NCBI GenBank assembly: GCA_946811695.1
Contig: OX328124.1
Span: 97,366,935 to 97,430,934 of the forward strand
Reading direction: 5' to 3'
From: Gonocerus acuteangulatus
Taxonomy: Eukaryota > Arthropoda > Insecta > Hemiptera > Coreidae
DNA: 64,000 nt
Positions within the stretch are counted from its first letter, which is position 1. The number at the start of each line of letters is the position of its first letter. This document shows positions 45,713 through 56,923 of this stretch, piece after piece. The notes below the pieces were generated by a model that had not been told where the DNA came from, did not search any database, and was given only the letters and a program-made list of their open reading frames with translations. Position numbers and translations under genes: made by a program.

Positions 45713-46005
45713 GCGCCAATATATTGGTGTTGAGGGGATTTGGCCCAGAGGACGAAGCGCCAATATATTGGTGTTGAGGTGCTTTGGCCCAGAAGCCGAA
45801 GCGCCAATATATTGGTGTTAAGGGGTTTGGCCCAGAAGCCGAAGCGCCAATGTATTGGTATTAAGGGGTTTGCCCCAGAGGACGAAGCGCCAATATTTTG
45901 GTGTTGAGGGGTTTGGGCCAGAAGCCGAAGCGCCAATATATTGGTATTGAGCGGTATGGTTCAGAGGGCGAAGTGCCAATATATTGGTGATAGCATTTCA
46001 GGCCC
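45713..46005. repeat. 43-44-bp minisatellite, 7 units
   Basis: Units start at about 45713, 45757, 45801, 45844, 45887, 45930 and 45973. Each has GCGCCAATATATTGGTGTT followed by GAGGGGTTTGGCCCAGAGG and GACGAA or GCCGAA. The CCAATATATTGG core is a perfect 12-bp palindrome. The array is GC-richer than its surroundings. Unit lengths are not multiples of three, so frames through it on both strands are incidental. Confidence 0.95.
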
Positions 46006-46242
46006 GGCGTATTAGAAAGTGACGTGTTTGAGACTTCTCGGAAGATGAGACATCGCAGCCTGGTACTTCCTCAGCTCCAGGGAGTGTTACTGAAGAACAT
46101 CCCTGGATTTCGAGAAAGGCAGTTGGCCTTTTCCAAGTATAAACAATGTAATTTGCTGTTGCATCATCGCAGTTTCAAGGGAAATAAGGTTTCTTTCAAT
46201 AGTACAAAGCTGTTACATATAAATGTTTTTGCACTAATTAAA

Positions 46243-46244
<2 letters not shown>
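46006..46244. other. Unique flanking DNA
   Basis: A frame at 46024-46359 runs into the TA array and the transposon terminus; no domain was seen. Confidence 0.4.

Positions 46245-46285
<41 letters not shown>
46245..46285. repeat. (TA)n array at mariner-like insertion site
   Basis: About 41 bp of TA directly abutting the CAGGGTGTCCC terminus at 46286. Confidence 0.95.
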
Positions 46286-46288
<3 letters not shown>

Positions 46289-47688
46289 GGTGTCCCAGCA
46301 TATGTGTCCACCCCCTTTTCCTCCTAGAGTTGTTGGAATTTCTAAATGAATCTTGGTAGGTCATAGTTATGTTGCATGAGGTTTCTTTTGAAGGTTTAGT
46401 TGACTTTGTAACATTCTCCAGTTTTCTCCAGCGCATCTAACTCGAGAGTTTCCAATGGCAACAGGTATATTTTATGACGACTTCTGATAGAAAATTTAAT
46501 TTTAAGACTAATTTATTCCGAGACATCTTTTGATCCGACGCACCGTTTGCGCGTAAAACGCAAAAAAAAAACTGAAAAATATCGCCCTTTTGTAGACAAA
46601 TTCCTATTTATCACTGAAACCAAGCCTTGTACGTAAAAACACCTCTATACAAACGTTGTAGCCTATTAATTTTCCTTTCAGATGATACCAAGATCAAAGT
46701 TGTAGATTGAATATTTAACGGGATATTATGAATGAAAACATATGTTGGGTCGATTGAAGAGATGGGTGGAAAAACATATGGATATTAATTGCTTAAAATA
46801 ATTTAACCTACTCCGACTAAGGTGGTAAGTGAAAGTTGTGTGTTGCATGTACCAGATTTTTTACTTATTCCTTTTGCCATATTTCTTCGGTAGAGTATGA
46901 AAACCAGATTTTTCATTAATTTGCCCAAGGAAGAGAAGGAAAATGCCAAGACTTGCGATGACCGAAGAGAACACAATAAATGTCCTGACAGCAATGGCAG
47001 TTAATCCCCATGTCAGCTGCAGGGACATTGTAGGGACTCAGATATGAGTAAGTCCTCAGTGGGAAGGATTGCAAAACAAAATAAAATGTTTCCATTCCAT
47101 ATGAACCCGCACCAAAAACTATTACCTGAGGATTGCAATTAGAGATTACGCTTCTGCCATTGGATGCAACAAGCCTTTGACAAATACTCTACCCACATTA
47201 TTGGAAGATATTCCACTGCAACAGCGATGTAACATGTACATACAACTTGACGGTTGTCCCACACATTGCCAGTTTCCAATGGCAACATTATGACGAATTC
47301 TGATAGAAAATTTAATTTTAAGACTAATTTATTCCGAGACATCTTTTGATCCGACGCACCGTTTGCGCGTAAAACGCAAAAAAAACCCTGAAAAATATCG
47401 CCCTTTTGTAGACAAATTCCTATTTATCACTGAAACCAAGCCTTGTACGTAAAAACACCTCTATACAAACGTTGTAGCCTATAAATTTTCCTTTCAGATG
47501 ATACCAAGATCAAAGTTGTAGATTGAATATTTAACGGGATATTATGAATGGATATATGGATACAATTATGTCAACTAAACCTTCAAAAGAAACCTCATGC
47601 AACATAACTATGACCTACCAAGTTTCATTTAGAAATTCCAACAACTCTAGGAGAAAAAGGGGGTGGACACATATGCTGGGACACCCTG
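46286..47688. mobile_element. Mariner-like DNA transposon with 119-bp inverted repeats
   Basis: The element starts CAGGGTGTCCCAGCATATGT and ends with its reverse complement. The inverted repeats (46286-46404 and 47570-47688) are about 119 bp with only a few differences. TA flanks both ends (46284-46285 and 47689-47690), as expected for Tc1/mariner insertion. Its 1403 bp is the size of a mariner. Inside, a ~285-bp block occurs twice in the same orientation (46447-46734 and 47271-47550), each next to a terminal repeat. A transposase relic lies between the two blocks. The internal direct duplication is unusual for this superfamily. Confidence 0.85.
46940..47273 (+). pseudogene. Mariner-like transposase relic
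   Basis: The plus strand gives LTAMAVNPHVSCRDIVGTQ and, after a one-base shift, SKSSVGRIAKQNKMFPFHM and LLPEDCN*RLRFCHWMQQAF. It then gives LEDIPLQQRCNMYIQLDGC and PTHC. The first parts are the paired helix-turn-helix DNA-binding region. QLDGCPTH corresponds to the second catalytic aspartate motif (QxDGAPxH). The segment carrying the first catalytic aspartate and the C-terminal third, with the last D, are missing. Stops and shifts confirm it is dead. Confidence 0.72.
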
Positions 47689-48578
47689 TATATTACTAAC
47701 AAGTGAACACAAAAATCTAAAAAAGAACAAACTTATTTTAATATAATAACTATAATTTCAAATAAAAAAGTCCGTCACGCAGGAGCTGCATAACTAAGCA
47801 CTTTCCTCAGTATTTAGGTAGTGTAGATTGCATTCCTGAATAATTTTCTTCATAAAAACCTATATCAATAAAATAAAAACATGAACTTAATAAATACACA
47901 AAAACTTCATATTTACGTCTTTTGAACTGACGCAGGAAGAGGATACAGGACTTCCCCCTAGTGGTAGAAAGCGGCGGCTTTGTGAACCTATTTCTGGCGG
48001 GCTAATTCTATTGAAATATAGTACAAAGTAAACCCTCCTTTCTGATTAACTGATTTAGCTCATTTTTTCAGCACTTCTTTCTCATGAATTACCCACGACG
48101 TATACCAAGTTTCGTTACAATACAGCAGAAATTACGACCGGTATGAGTATATTAGTAATAAACCCCCCCTTCTAATGAACCGATTTAGTTTATTTTTACA
48201 ACACATTTTTCTCTGTAGATTGCTACTACGAATACCGAGTTTCGTCGAAATACAACAAAAATTACGGCTGGTAGTGGCAAATAGGTTATGTGGGTCCGGA
48301 GTAAACCCCCCCCCCCCTTCTAATGGACCGATTTAGTTTATTTTTACAACAAATTTTTCCCTGTAGATTACCACTATGAATACCAAGTTTCGTTGAAATA
48401 TATCAAAAACTTCGGCTGGCATTGTCAAATAAGTGTTTTGGGTCTGGGGTAAACCCCCCCCCCCTTCCGTTGGACCGATTTTCGTGGTTTACGAACTCGT
48501 TCAATCGTTTGTTAATTGAACGCTGTATAACAAGTTTCGTGAGGAAAAACAAAAACTCTGGCCGCTATCGTGTTAACA

Positions 48579-48581
<3 letters not shown>

Positions 48582-48645
<64 letters not shown>

Positions 48646-48749
48646 TTGATGTTATTTTTCGTCGCTGGGATAGTATTTTTAGATGGAACGGCATTTTTCT
48701 CCAGCGGAATAAAATTTCCTCCCGCTGGAGAAAAATGCCGTTCCATCTA

Positions 48750-48820
<71 letters not shown>
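48582..48820. repeat. Split (TA)n array of copy D
   Basis: Two TA blocks of about 62 and 70 bp flank 48644-48750. The second ends in TATGTATATATACG. Confidence 0.95.
48674..48755. repeat. Perfect hairpin with 34-bp arms
   Basis: 48674-48707 (starting TATTTTTAGATGGAACGG) is the exact reverse complement of 48722-48755, with a 14-nt loop (AATAAAATTTCCTC). It is nested in the TA array of copy D and absent from copies A, B and C. Confidence 0.95.
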
Positions 48821-48821
<1 letters not shown>

Positions 48822-48944
48822 CGTTTTAACGGGGGTCATTTTCGGTTTCTACTAGGTAGGATCGATAAAGATTTGAAGAATTTTTTCAAAAATTCCGTCA
48901 TGAGTGCAACCTCAATAGCTACTTTCCTTCGGAGGAATGTGCTA

Positions 48945-49137
48945 GAAGCTAAATATTTGTAAATTAAAGGTAATAGGGAGAAACTAAATAAATGAGTTAG
49001 GAATAGCGTATTTGCTAATACCGCCCCTTAATATATGAGGAAAGAGACGGGTGAAGGCTGGACCGTCTGAGGGAGTATCAACTCCACAGGTAGTCCAGTC
49101 TGGAAAGGGTTAAATTAAATTAAGGGTGGACACCATA
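48945..49137. other. Unique flanking DNA
   Basis: No feature recognised. Confidence 0.4.
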
Positions 49138-49272
49138 AGTGACATCAGGGTGGAATAAATATACTTGTTAAAAGGGCCAATGTTATACAAAAATATTATT
49201 TTTCTCATTAACTAACAATGGGAAGACATATGCCCTTTTAACGATTATTGTTTAACCTACCCTGACGTCACT
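49138..49272. mobile_element. Foldback / MITE-like inverted repeat
   Basis: AGTGACATCAGGGTGG at 49138-49153 and GTTAAAAGGGC at about 49168-49178 are mirrored by GCCCTTTTAAC (49232-49242) and ACCCTGACGTCACT (49259-49272). The arms total about 44 bp with some mismatches around an AT-rich centre. No coding capacity. It resembles a small non-autonomous foldback element; no second copy was seen in the window. Confidence 0.65.
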
Positions 49273-50850
49273 CGAGCAGACACAAATTTCAAAGGACATT
49301 GCCACTTTTTGTTCCAAGGTACTGAAATAATCCCAGATATCTGAGAAAAAGAAGCAGTACAAAACATATAATTGCTCAAAAATGCAAAGAATGACAAAAA
49401 TACAAATTGTTTGAAGGTGTTTTAACAGTTTTCCCGTGTAAATTCATTGTATTTCGCCTTAGGCGAGAGAGAATGTTGATAACTGGACAAGCGGAACGTG
49501 ATAAGAGTGTCAGACTGCTTTAAATTTGCCCCATATCTTGCATATCAGCGTTGACAGCTACTCCTAAACACACCTTCCTGCTACACAAAGCTAGCAACAC
49601 TTCCACAACACACTGTCACTAGCCTTTTTCTCTATATTCTTCAAGTGTCACTCAGAATGACTAAGTTATTGTTAGAATAATAACTGAATTATAATAAGTT
49701 TCTTTCAATCACTCTCCATAAAGATTTATTTATATATCTTTAATAATATTTTTGTGTGTCCTCGGGACTAAAAATCAACGAATTTCCACGCAGAAATGAA
49801 TTACTACATTATTTTCGTAATTTTTGTTGATATTAAACAAAAATGTATATTGATGCTTTAAATATAATCGCATAAAATAATACAAAAACCTATCATAGTT
49901 TAATTATGATTCTTTTTTAGTTTTACTACTTTTAATCAATATGATTCTATATTCCAATAATTATATGCTATTGACAACTCTTGAAACACCCAGATGTCAT
50001 ACTTACAAATCTGTAAAAAAGGAAATCCTTGAATAAATTCAGAGTCAAATAAATCCTTAAAAAAAAATAAAAAAAAAAAAAAAAAAAAAGGTAAGCCTAG
50101 AAGAACATAAATTCTCATCCGGTGAAAGTATACTTTAAATCTTCCAGTAATGTAAGATACTGGAGCTTGGCATAAACCAAATAACCAACATATTTTCATT
50201 ATTTAGAGGTATTAGTATTTCACTACTTGTTGCTATATTTGCTGTGCTCCCACTCTCTGTGTAGAAACCATAGAAACCACACGGAATGGAGAGAATAGAT
50301 CTGCTTTGATTTTATTTTATAAATCTAATAATATTTAAGACGAAAAACCAAATTATTTGCAAGATGATTCAAAGATTGCTTTCCTTTCTGAGCACATAGC
50401 AATTTTAATATATTATTTGGAATATATTATCTTCATAAAATCATATAAAAAAATATTGAATAATTTATAAAGGGGTGTAAAAGTTGGAAAATAATGAAAA
50501 TTCGTGTTCTGTACACACATTCAATTACGCTAATTTTTCCGCGTTCATTTGATGACTGAGGCATGCAGATCATGTTGCCATAGTGCATGGTGGTTTAAAA
50601 CACAAAACAAGTCCACAAATAAAATACCGACGCAATCCACAGGATTAGCTGTGTTGGATTCTCCTACTTTGATGACTGCTGTGCAATGTGTCCACCAAAC
50701 TTCGGGAATCGGTGCAGGATGAGAAATGAAAGAAAAAAAGTCCTTTGGCATAGCTCTCGTTTTTGCGTCGTTTCCGAGAAAAGCACAAAAACAACTAAAA
50801 CACATTTGCCAACAGGCATTCTTTCATATTGCCTATATAAAAATAATTTA
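49273..50850. other. AT-rich DNA with an A-rich tract
   Basis: An A-rich run at about 50058-50090 may be a retroposon tail. Minus-strand frames at 50545-50891 have no recognised domain. Confidence 0.45.
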
Positions 50851-51055
50851 GGACCGATGGCCGTGAGGGTTAAAGCGTGAGCACTTAACACCCTGAGCCA
50901 AGGGTCGTGGGTTCGATTCCCACTTGGGGTGGTGGCTTTTCATTAGAAAAAATAGAAAGCATCAGCCCTATCCTGGCTAGAAAAGGGTGGTAACCTATAT
51001 ATAACACGTCCTAAAATTCGTAGTTAATAATAAATGGACGTTAAAATTTAAACAT
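50851..51055 (+). mobile_element. Ser/Leu-tRNA-like SINE, copy 2
   Basis: The head GGACCGATGGCCGTGAGGGT, TTAAAGCGTGAGCAC and GTGGGTTCGATTCCCAC give an A-box side and a consensus B box. The shared body (GGTGGTGGCTTTTCATTAGA, CATCAGCCCTATCCTGGCTA, GAAAAGGGTGGTAACC) matches the minus-strand copy at 41572-41790, including the 3' portion ATTCGTAGTTAATAATAAA. No clear target duplication. Confidence 0.88.
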
Positions 51056-51995
51056 TTAAGAACCATTAAAAGTATATGGTTTATCTTCCACGCTCTCAAC
51101 CCACCAACCTTTTAACGAAAAGTTTTAGTGCATTTTATAACTTTTTTAAAACTGAAGGAGAATAAATTGACTATTGATTTTACAATACTAATTTATCTAT
51201 TTAATCTATTTGATTTATTAAGTTCAGTAAATACGTAAGATTAAAGTAGATTGTAGAAATATAAGTATATTTTTACTCTATTTTAGTTTTAGCATTGCAT
51301 GAAATAGTTTTACAGAAATCATAAAATTTATTAGTTTATCATAAAGAATTAAGTTCCCTTACCGTATTTAGCTAACAAATTCCCTATATGTGAACATTTT
51401 CTTGTCAGTACCTGAAATAAAAAATGAGAGTTAGCATTTGATAATGTGTATTTATTCTTAAACATCTTATACATAAATATGTTATAAAACGATGAAAATC
51501 ACGTTCAGCGTTGAAAATTGTGATTATAATCAACAAATGTTTCAACAAAGATAAAATGACCAACTGTATAATTATACAATTGGTCATGTTAACTTGCAAG
51601 TGCTCAGTAGAAAAATGGTGTTGTAGACGAGGGAATAATGTTTCTTAAATGTGTAACAGAACAAGATAATGAATTAACCCTCCACATTAAATTAATTTAA
51701 ATAAGTGGAAGGTAATGCATATATAAAAAACTTCACATAATGTGTTTTATTTATTGTTTTGTGCCCCTTGAAGCCTCTTCAAGAGCAACCTAATTATACA
51801 TAAATAAAAGGGGTCATAATTTATAATATTTAATTATTTGTATTTTTATTTCGTTAACATGTCTTCTATTTTAGTGATGCCCATTAGTGTCTTTGTTTGG
51901 CTTGGAATGACACCCCTTGTAGATAAGTAGATAAAATCACAGGGTATTCGATAAAGATTGTACATGAGAATATATATATATATATGTGTGTGTAT
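51056..51995. other. AT-rich DNA with a near-perfect 32-bp palindrome
   Basis: 51556-51587 is a 32-bp palindrome (ATGACCAA.TGTATAAT and its complement) with a single mismatched pair. A short TA/GT run lies at 51970-51992. No gene recognised. Confidence 0.5.
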
Positions 51996-53624
51996 AGGGG
52001 AAGGTGTTGTACCTTTGACCACTTTGCACAATTGAATTTTTTTTAGCTTGAATATTAAGGCTAAATTATTTTTTTTTATTTCATTGTAAGTAGTATTCTA
52101 TTGTTTATCATATTTAATTTTTTCAAGGTTCTAACTTCACATTTAATATTTTTTAAAAAACAATCGTACAGTGGTCAAAGGTACAACATGTAGTTGTACC
52201 TTTGACCATGGGGTGTTGTACCTCTGACCAAATAAATACAACACAGCAGTGCAGAAAAAAAATTGTATTGAGTACTATTATAATTAATTGTAAGTTTAAT
52301 AAGTACAGGGAATGGATGTAAGCATAATAAAAAACTATTATTGATATTATGTTATGCTTCTTAATATGCTGAAAAATCCAATCAAATCGATGAACGTTTT
52401 TACTGTCAAGCACATCCACAAGCAACATTTGGGTATGGAAGTTTAGCCACAATGTCTTATATATCAATATCATAAAAATTTTCATCTTCTCTCGTAAACT
52501 TGTCACTTAAAGTTTGTTTTTTTCAAATATTGGATCTTAAACATTGGACATTTAATACCACAGATCTCTTCGACTAAATATGTAATAGTCTTTTTACTTT
52601 TATTTTTAACAAGTATAAAATTTCCTTTTGTCAAATCATATTTTTCAAATTGTTGCTGGTTATCGACTTAACTCATGACATTTATCAGACAGATTAACGT
52701 CACTTTCTCCTGAAGAAATTTCCGTGTCAGTTTTAGAATCTGAAGTGTCATTAGAATAATTTTCTTTTTATTTACCAGTTCTTTAGGAAGGGGTTTACTT
52801 GTATCTGGTGTCTTTTTCTCCTTCAATAATTAGCTTTTCAGGAATATCTGTCAGGATACGAGGTTTCCCTTTAGGCCAGCCCCTATTTGACATTTTCCTT
52901 GCCTCCGCTTTTCGATATGTCTTACAACTTCAGGTGTACGATAAGGGACGATAGGTTTGAACTCCTACACTGAGGATTGATAAAGTCAGTTTGAACTTAT
53001 TTCATTCATTGTTTTTAAAATTCTTTGAACAATTTAAGAAACCAAAATTTATTTAAAAAAAAAAATTGTAGCGGAAGAACATAAAAATTGAATTATGTAA
53101 AAATTACTCAGGTGTGTTGTACCTTTGACCCCCCGGTTAGGGATGGTAGTGGGGGGTGTCGGTAGGGTCCCAGGGAGGGGGTGGTACTCAGGGAGGGAGG
53201 GGGGGAAGGTACGGGGGGACCTTTCTGTTACAACAACTAGTCGTGGTCAGAGGTACAACACCCTGGTAGTGCAAATTAAAAAGCATGCTAAAAATTTTAG
53301 GGTTAAGATAAATCAATTTCAGAAGCTACACCACGTTTCTTATTGTAATAGCTACTTTGTCAAATGATTTCCATATAAAAAGACTTAATACAAAAAATAT
53401 TATGAGGCAAAACGTCATCAATAAATAACTTACATTTTTATGATAGAAATGGATAAGTATTTTTTGCAAGAATCCTCTTTGACTTGAATAATCCTAAGTA
53501 GGTTACACAAGACCTTTAGTGAAGGAGCTAAACACTAATTACACCAAAATTTATAAAATGTTGCTACGTGCCGCGACAGCCTCGGTGGTCAAAGGTACAA
53601 GACGGCCACAGGTACTACACCTTC

Positions 53625-53628
<4 letters not shown>
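51996..53628. mobile_element. Pogo-like DNA transposon with repeated GTTGTACCTTTGACC motif
   Basis: Left end AGGGGAAGGTGTTGTACCT and right end AGGTACTACACCTTCCCCT are inverted repeats (~19 bp, one mismatch), flanked by TA on both sides. Element length is about 1.63 kb. The motif GTTGTACCTTTGACC, or a one- to few-base variant, occurs at both ends and internally in both orientations (about 52005, 52173, 52193, 52214, 53115, 53243 and 53586). The pair at 52173-52207 forms a perfect 15-bp inverted repeat. Such subterminal arrays may be transposase-binding sites. A decayed transposase lies on the minus strand. Confidence 0.8.
52430..52960 (-). pseudogene. Pogo/CENP-B-like transposase C-terminal relic
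   Basis: The minus strand reads NRGWPKGKPRILTDIPEK, an acidic stretch EISSGESDVNLSDKC, then TKGNFILVKNKSKKTITYLV and, after shifts, FTREDENFYDID, a stop and DIVAKLPYP. This order (NRGRKKGxxxILTDTPEK, an acidic linker, GDxVLVKFxxKKxxxxYVG, then FxFPxxEDxxxVxxxDIVxKLPxP) is the C-terminal region I recall from pogo-like DDE transposases in insects and cnidarians. Stops and shifts are frequent. The DDE core upstream (52960-53600) is not recognisable and seems deleted. Confidence 0.65.

Positions 53629-53710
<82 letters not shown>
53629..53710. repeat. (TA)n array at pogo-like insertion edge
   Basis: About 82 bp of TA directly following the CCTTCCCCT terminus. Confidence 0.95.
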
Positions 53711-53712
<2 letters not shown>

Positions 53713-54265
53713 AGGCTAAATATTAATCAAAGTTGTATTTGAAAGAGAACATTTTAAGGCGGCTGTCGTTGATTGAAAACGGAATCAAATGTGCCGGTCG
53801 CTGGTTCAGGACAAAATGAAAGTTATGATGGATCGACTTCTGCCCTCAATCAACTTTCAATATTTCATTTTTTTTTTCATTATTTTTTATCTATTTAACT
53901 CTTTTTTGTCTTTTGTCCCTTCGCTTTGCCTCCAGAGTAAAGGAAATTGGGTGGGCGTTTATTCATTGTAATTTTTTCTAGTACAATTTACTCTTAGGTT
54001 TGCTTCATATTTCTTGAACATTTGTTGAATAAAATTACTAAAGAATTTCGTGTTTTATTCAATTCTAAAAACAAACTACAAATTGATATTTTAAAGAAAT
54101 ATAAAATAATAATGAATAATATATATGACAAAAGTAATTGGTAAATGAGAAATACATGATAATCCACAGATGTTTATGAGGCTCCACCTTGGTGTAAATT
54201 TAACCATTACTAAAAATTAGAAATCGTAAAAAAGAGATAATATATTTATAAGACAGTAAATTTTG

Positions 54266-54318
<53 letters not shown>

Positions 54319-56923
54319 GTTTATATTTATTGATTCCGGATTTGGGTATTATCTCATAAGGACGACAGGTTTTAGTTGTAAAATAGATACAAAAAAACTA
54401 ACACTATAAAAGACAATGGTTTTCAGAATATAATAAAATATTTTTATTAAAGAATAGAGAGATATTATACAGATATTTTAAATGATAAGGGTTTTTAGAG
54501 TTTAAGGGCTACCTCATAAGAAGTTACACATTTCAATGTTTTAAGCAATTAGACTTAACAAGGGTTAAATATTTATTATCATACTTGTCGGTTAACGATA
54601 TAATAAACATCGGTTGAGATGATAATTAATAAAATAAATAATTAGTGCAGGTTGCAGTTGCACTATGCGTGTATATTTTGTATTTAAGTAGGGACATACA
54701 AGCATATTGTAATATAATATATTATATTAGCATATCTTATCCTTATTATTAGACTGTAAATCGTACTCTGCAGGAAGGGGTGGCAAGTAAACATGAAAAG
54801 TCTTCACAGATAACGCTATCCAGATCACGAACATTATACGAAGGATTATGTAAAACATCCATTCCATATTATATTAAAAAAATCTTCCAATATTACCACT
54901 CAACAGAAACAAGTCTGGAATATCAGCACTGTAGTTTCATTAAAGTCTATACGAAAATGAGTTACGGCTATGGATACCATGCTATTAGAAATTCAACAAG
55001 AAGCACCATAGAATCCTGAAGCCATCTCCTAAATCAACGTGACCACGATAACATTGCATGATTTATCGTGGTATTCGCCCCTTTTAAAGAGATGTAGATG
55101 AATAAGAATGACTTACCCAAAGAGAAAATCGATGAAAGAATAAAAAAAGAAAAACACTATAGGAGATAAGACAAATTCGCATGTAACAAAGATAAGAATA
55201 TTTAAAAACAGCACGCGATATCTTAATCCTTCGGTTTTTGTCCTCATTTAAATACAGCTTACTTAAGGAAATCAGTGGCGTAAGAATAAATTTGGGTAGT
55301 ATAGTTAACTTTTCCTAATTTTCATACTTCTTAGATTGTCTTAACTAATCTATGTACAAATGAAATGAAAGGGAAAACATTATACATAGGCGAGGACGAA
55401 TGATACATATGATTATAGCTAGAGAGAGCCTTAATTACAGACAGATTGTTACAGATTTCCATTGCTCAATAATTTTTTTTTTCATTCATTCACTTCACGC
55501 ATAACTTAGTAACATTAATTTCAACAATGGGTTCCCTAAGGGTTGTGGTTTTTCCATGTCCTAGGATGCAAAACCATGGAGATGTTGTTATGGCACTCTG
55601 ATTTGAAAAGAATGGCAGGTAGTCGGTGCTATTGTATTACAGACCATATTTACTCTGGCAACAAAATAGTCAGTGCAATAAATCGCTCAAACACGCAACC
55701 ATTGTGATCGAGGCCTTAGGGAAAAAGTTTATAAGAGAGAAGTCAAGCCAACTCAAAAGCAGCCAAAGATTATTATTATTTCAAATGGATTGAACATAAA
55801 TCCCATTTCCCATCCCTTGTTTAAATGTAACATGGATGAGTGGGTAGAGAATCGGAAAAGGAAAGAAGGGTTAAATAGGAAAATATTATGTTTTGAAAAT
55901 CCATGTCAGGGCCTGGGGGAGTTGTAGCAACTGGGAGAACTAATGAAATTAGAAGCGGACAGTTGAAATCTGCATCTGACGAGCAGGCGTATTAATCATT
56001 TGTTCCCGAACTAACGCGGGCCAATAGAGTGAGCGGTTGGGCGCGAGGATGAAAGGGGTGGGAGAGAAGAGTTTTGATATTTAGGAGCAAACTTTTGCTC
56101 GGCTTCAAAACACCCTAACAGAGTCCAACAATACTCTAATTGCGTTTGGTGGGAGCTTCACTTTTGGCTTCATCAGGGTAACTTCTTTACTGCATTCCAA
56201 CACTCCTGCTTTTGATAGAGTTTGCAATCATCTGTAATTTAGTTGACTTTTCAAATTTGGCCAATTCCTTTCCGTGTACTCATGTAATTGTTTCATTGAG
56301 GTGATTTTAGCACCTTTTAGTAACTGGTACCAGAGCCAAATTTGAATTAAATCTACGTACAGAATTTACCAGGGAGACAAAATATTACGGCAATATGCAG
56401 CAATGCAAACATGACAATGAATAATTTCTAAATTAAGACATATAATCAACGCAAAAACACATAACAGTGCATCATTTTAAATATTTTTTTATTTGTATCA
56501 CCATTAGAACTAAACATCTACCTATAACCATCAATGAGATTAGTAAAGGAATCAGGATTAGCCATCTTATACTGTCAATAGAATATTTTAATTTTTCATT
56601 AAGAGGTAAACGTCTTCAGCGATTTATTCTGTCCTCCTCAGTAAAAGTGATTACTTCTAATATCATATTTCCATTGGATATGAGTTCTCTTTTGAATTTG
56701 GGATATCTGCGGTTTTTATATGGATATGCCAACAGAAGTCGCGGTCAAAGCACTAACACTGTGGGGTGAATTTTTATCCCAATGACAAGGCCCCGTAAGC
56801 TCGGGAATGAACCCATCGTCGGATACTTCAATCATACAGGGAGACAGGGAGCTATGTTGGGAGGACCTGGCAAGGTTGACCAAAAGCTACATAAGCCAGA
56901 GACCATTTCATAACACCCTTGGC
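53711..56923. other. AT-rich DNA without recognisable genes
   Basis: A TA array lies at 54269-54314. Short ORFs at 53789-53971, 54780-55019 and 56467-56769 have no domain. 55900-56060 is mildly GC-rich (AACTAACGCGGGCCAATAG). Nothing further is supported. Confidence 0.45.

Larger units (their letters stand above)
47770..48944 (+). mobile_element. Family T repeat, full-length copy D
   Basis: The start GTCCGTCACGCAGGAGCTGC at 47770 and AGCACTTTCCTC at 47797-47808 match copy A. The 3' end GAGGAATGTGCTA (48932-48944) pairs with the 5' motif apart from one base. Module starts include GGGTCCGGAGTAAAC at 48292 and GGGTCTGGGGTAAAC at 48439, about 147 bp apart. The TA region is split (48582-48643 and 48751-48820) by a ~107-bp insert with a perfect hairpin. 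Non-coding. Both ends agree with copy A to the base, which supports the proposed element boundaries. Confidence 0.85.

Noticed and set aside
45579..45936. Open frames on both strands across the 43-bp minisatellite
   Set aside because: Both strands are open through a repeat with no codon structure; unit lengths of 43-44 bp are not multiples of three.
50851..50935. Functional tRNA-Ser/Leu gene
   Set aside because: The acceptor stem does not pair and the sequence continues into a shared SINE body.
54780..55019. 79-aa plus-strand ORF as a host gene
   Set aside because: No recognised domain, no upstream or downstream exon-like signals I could support.
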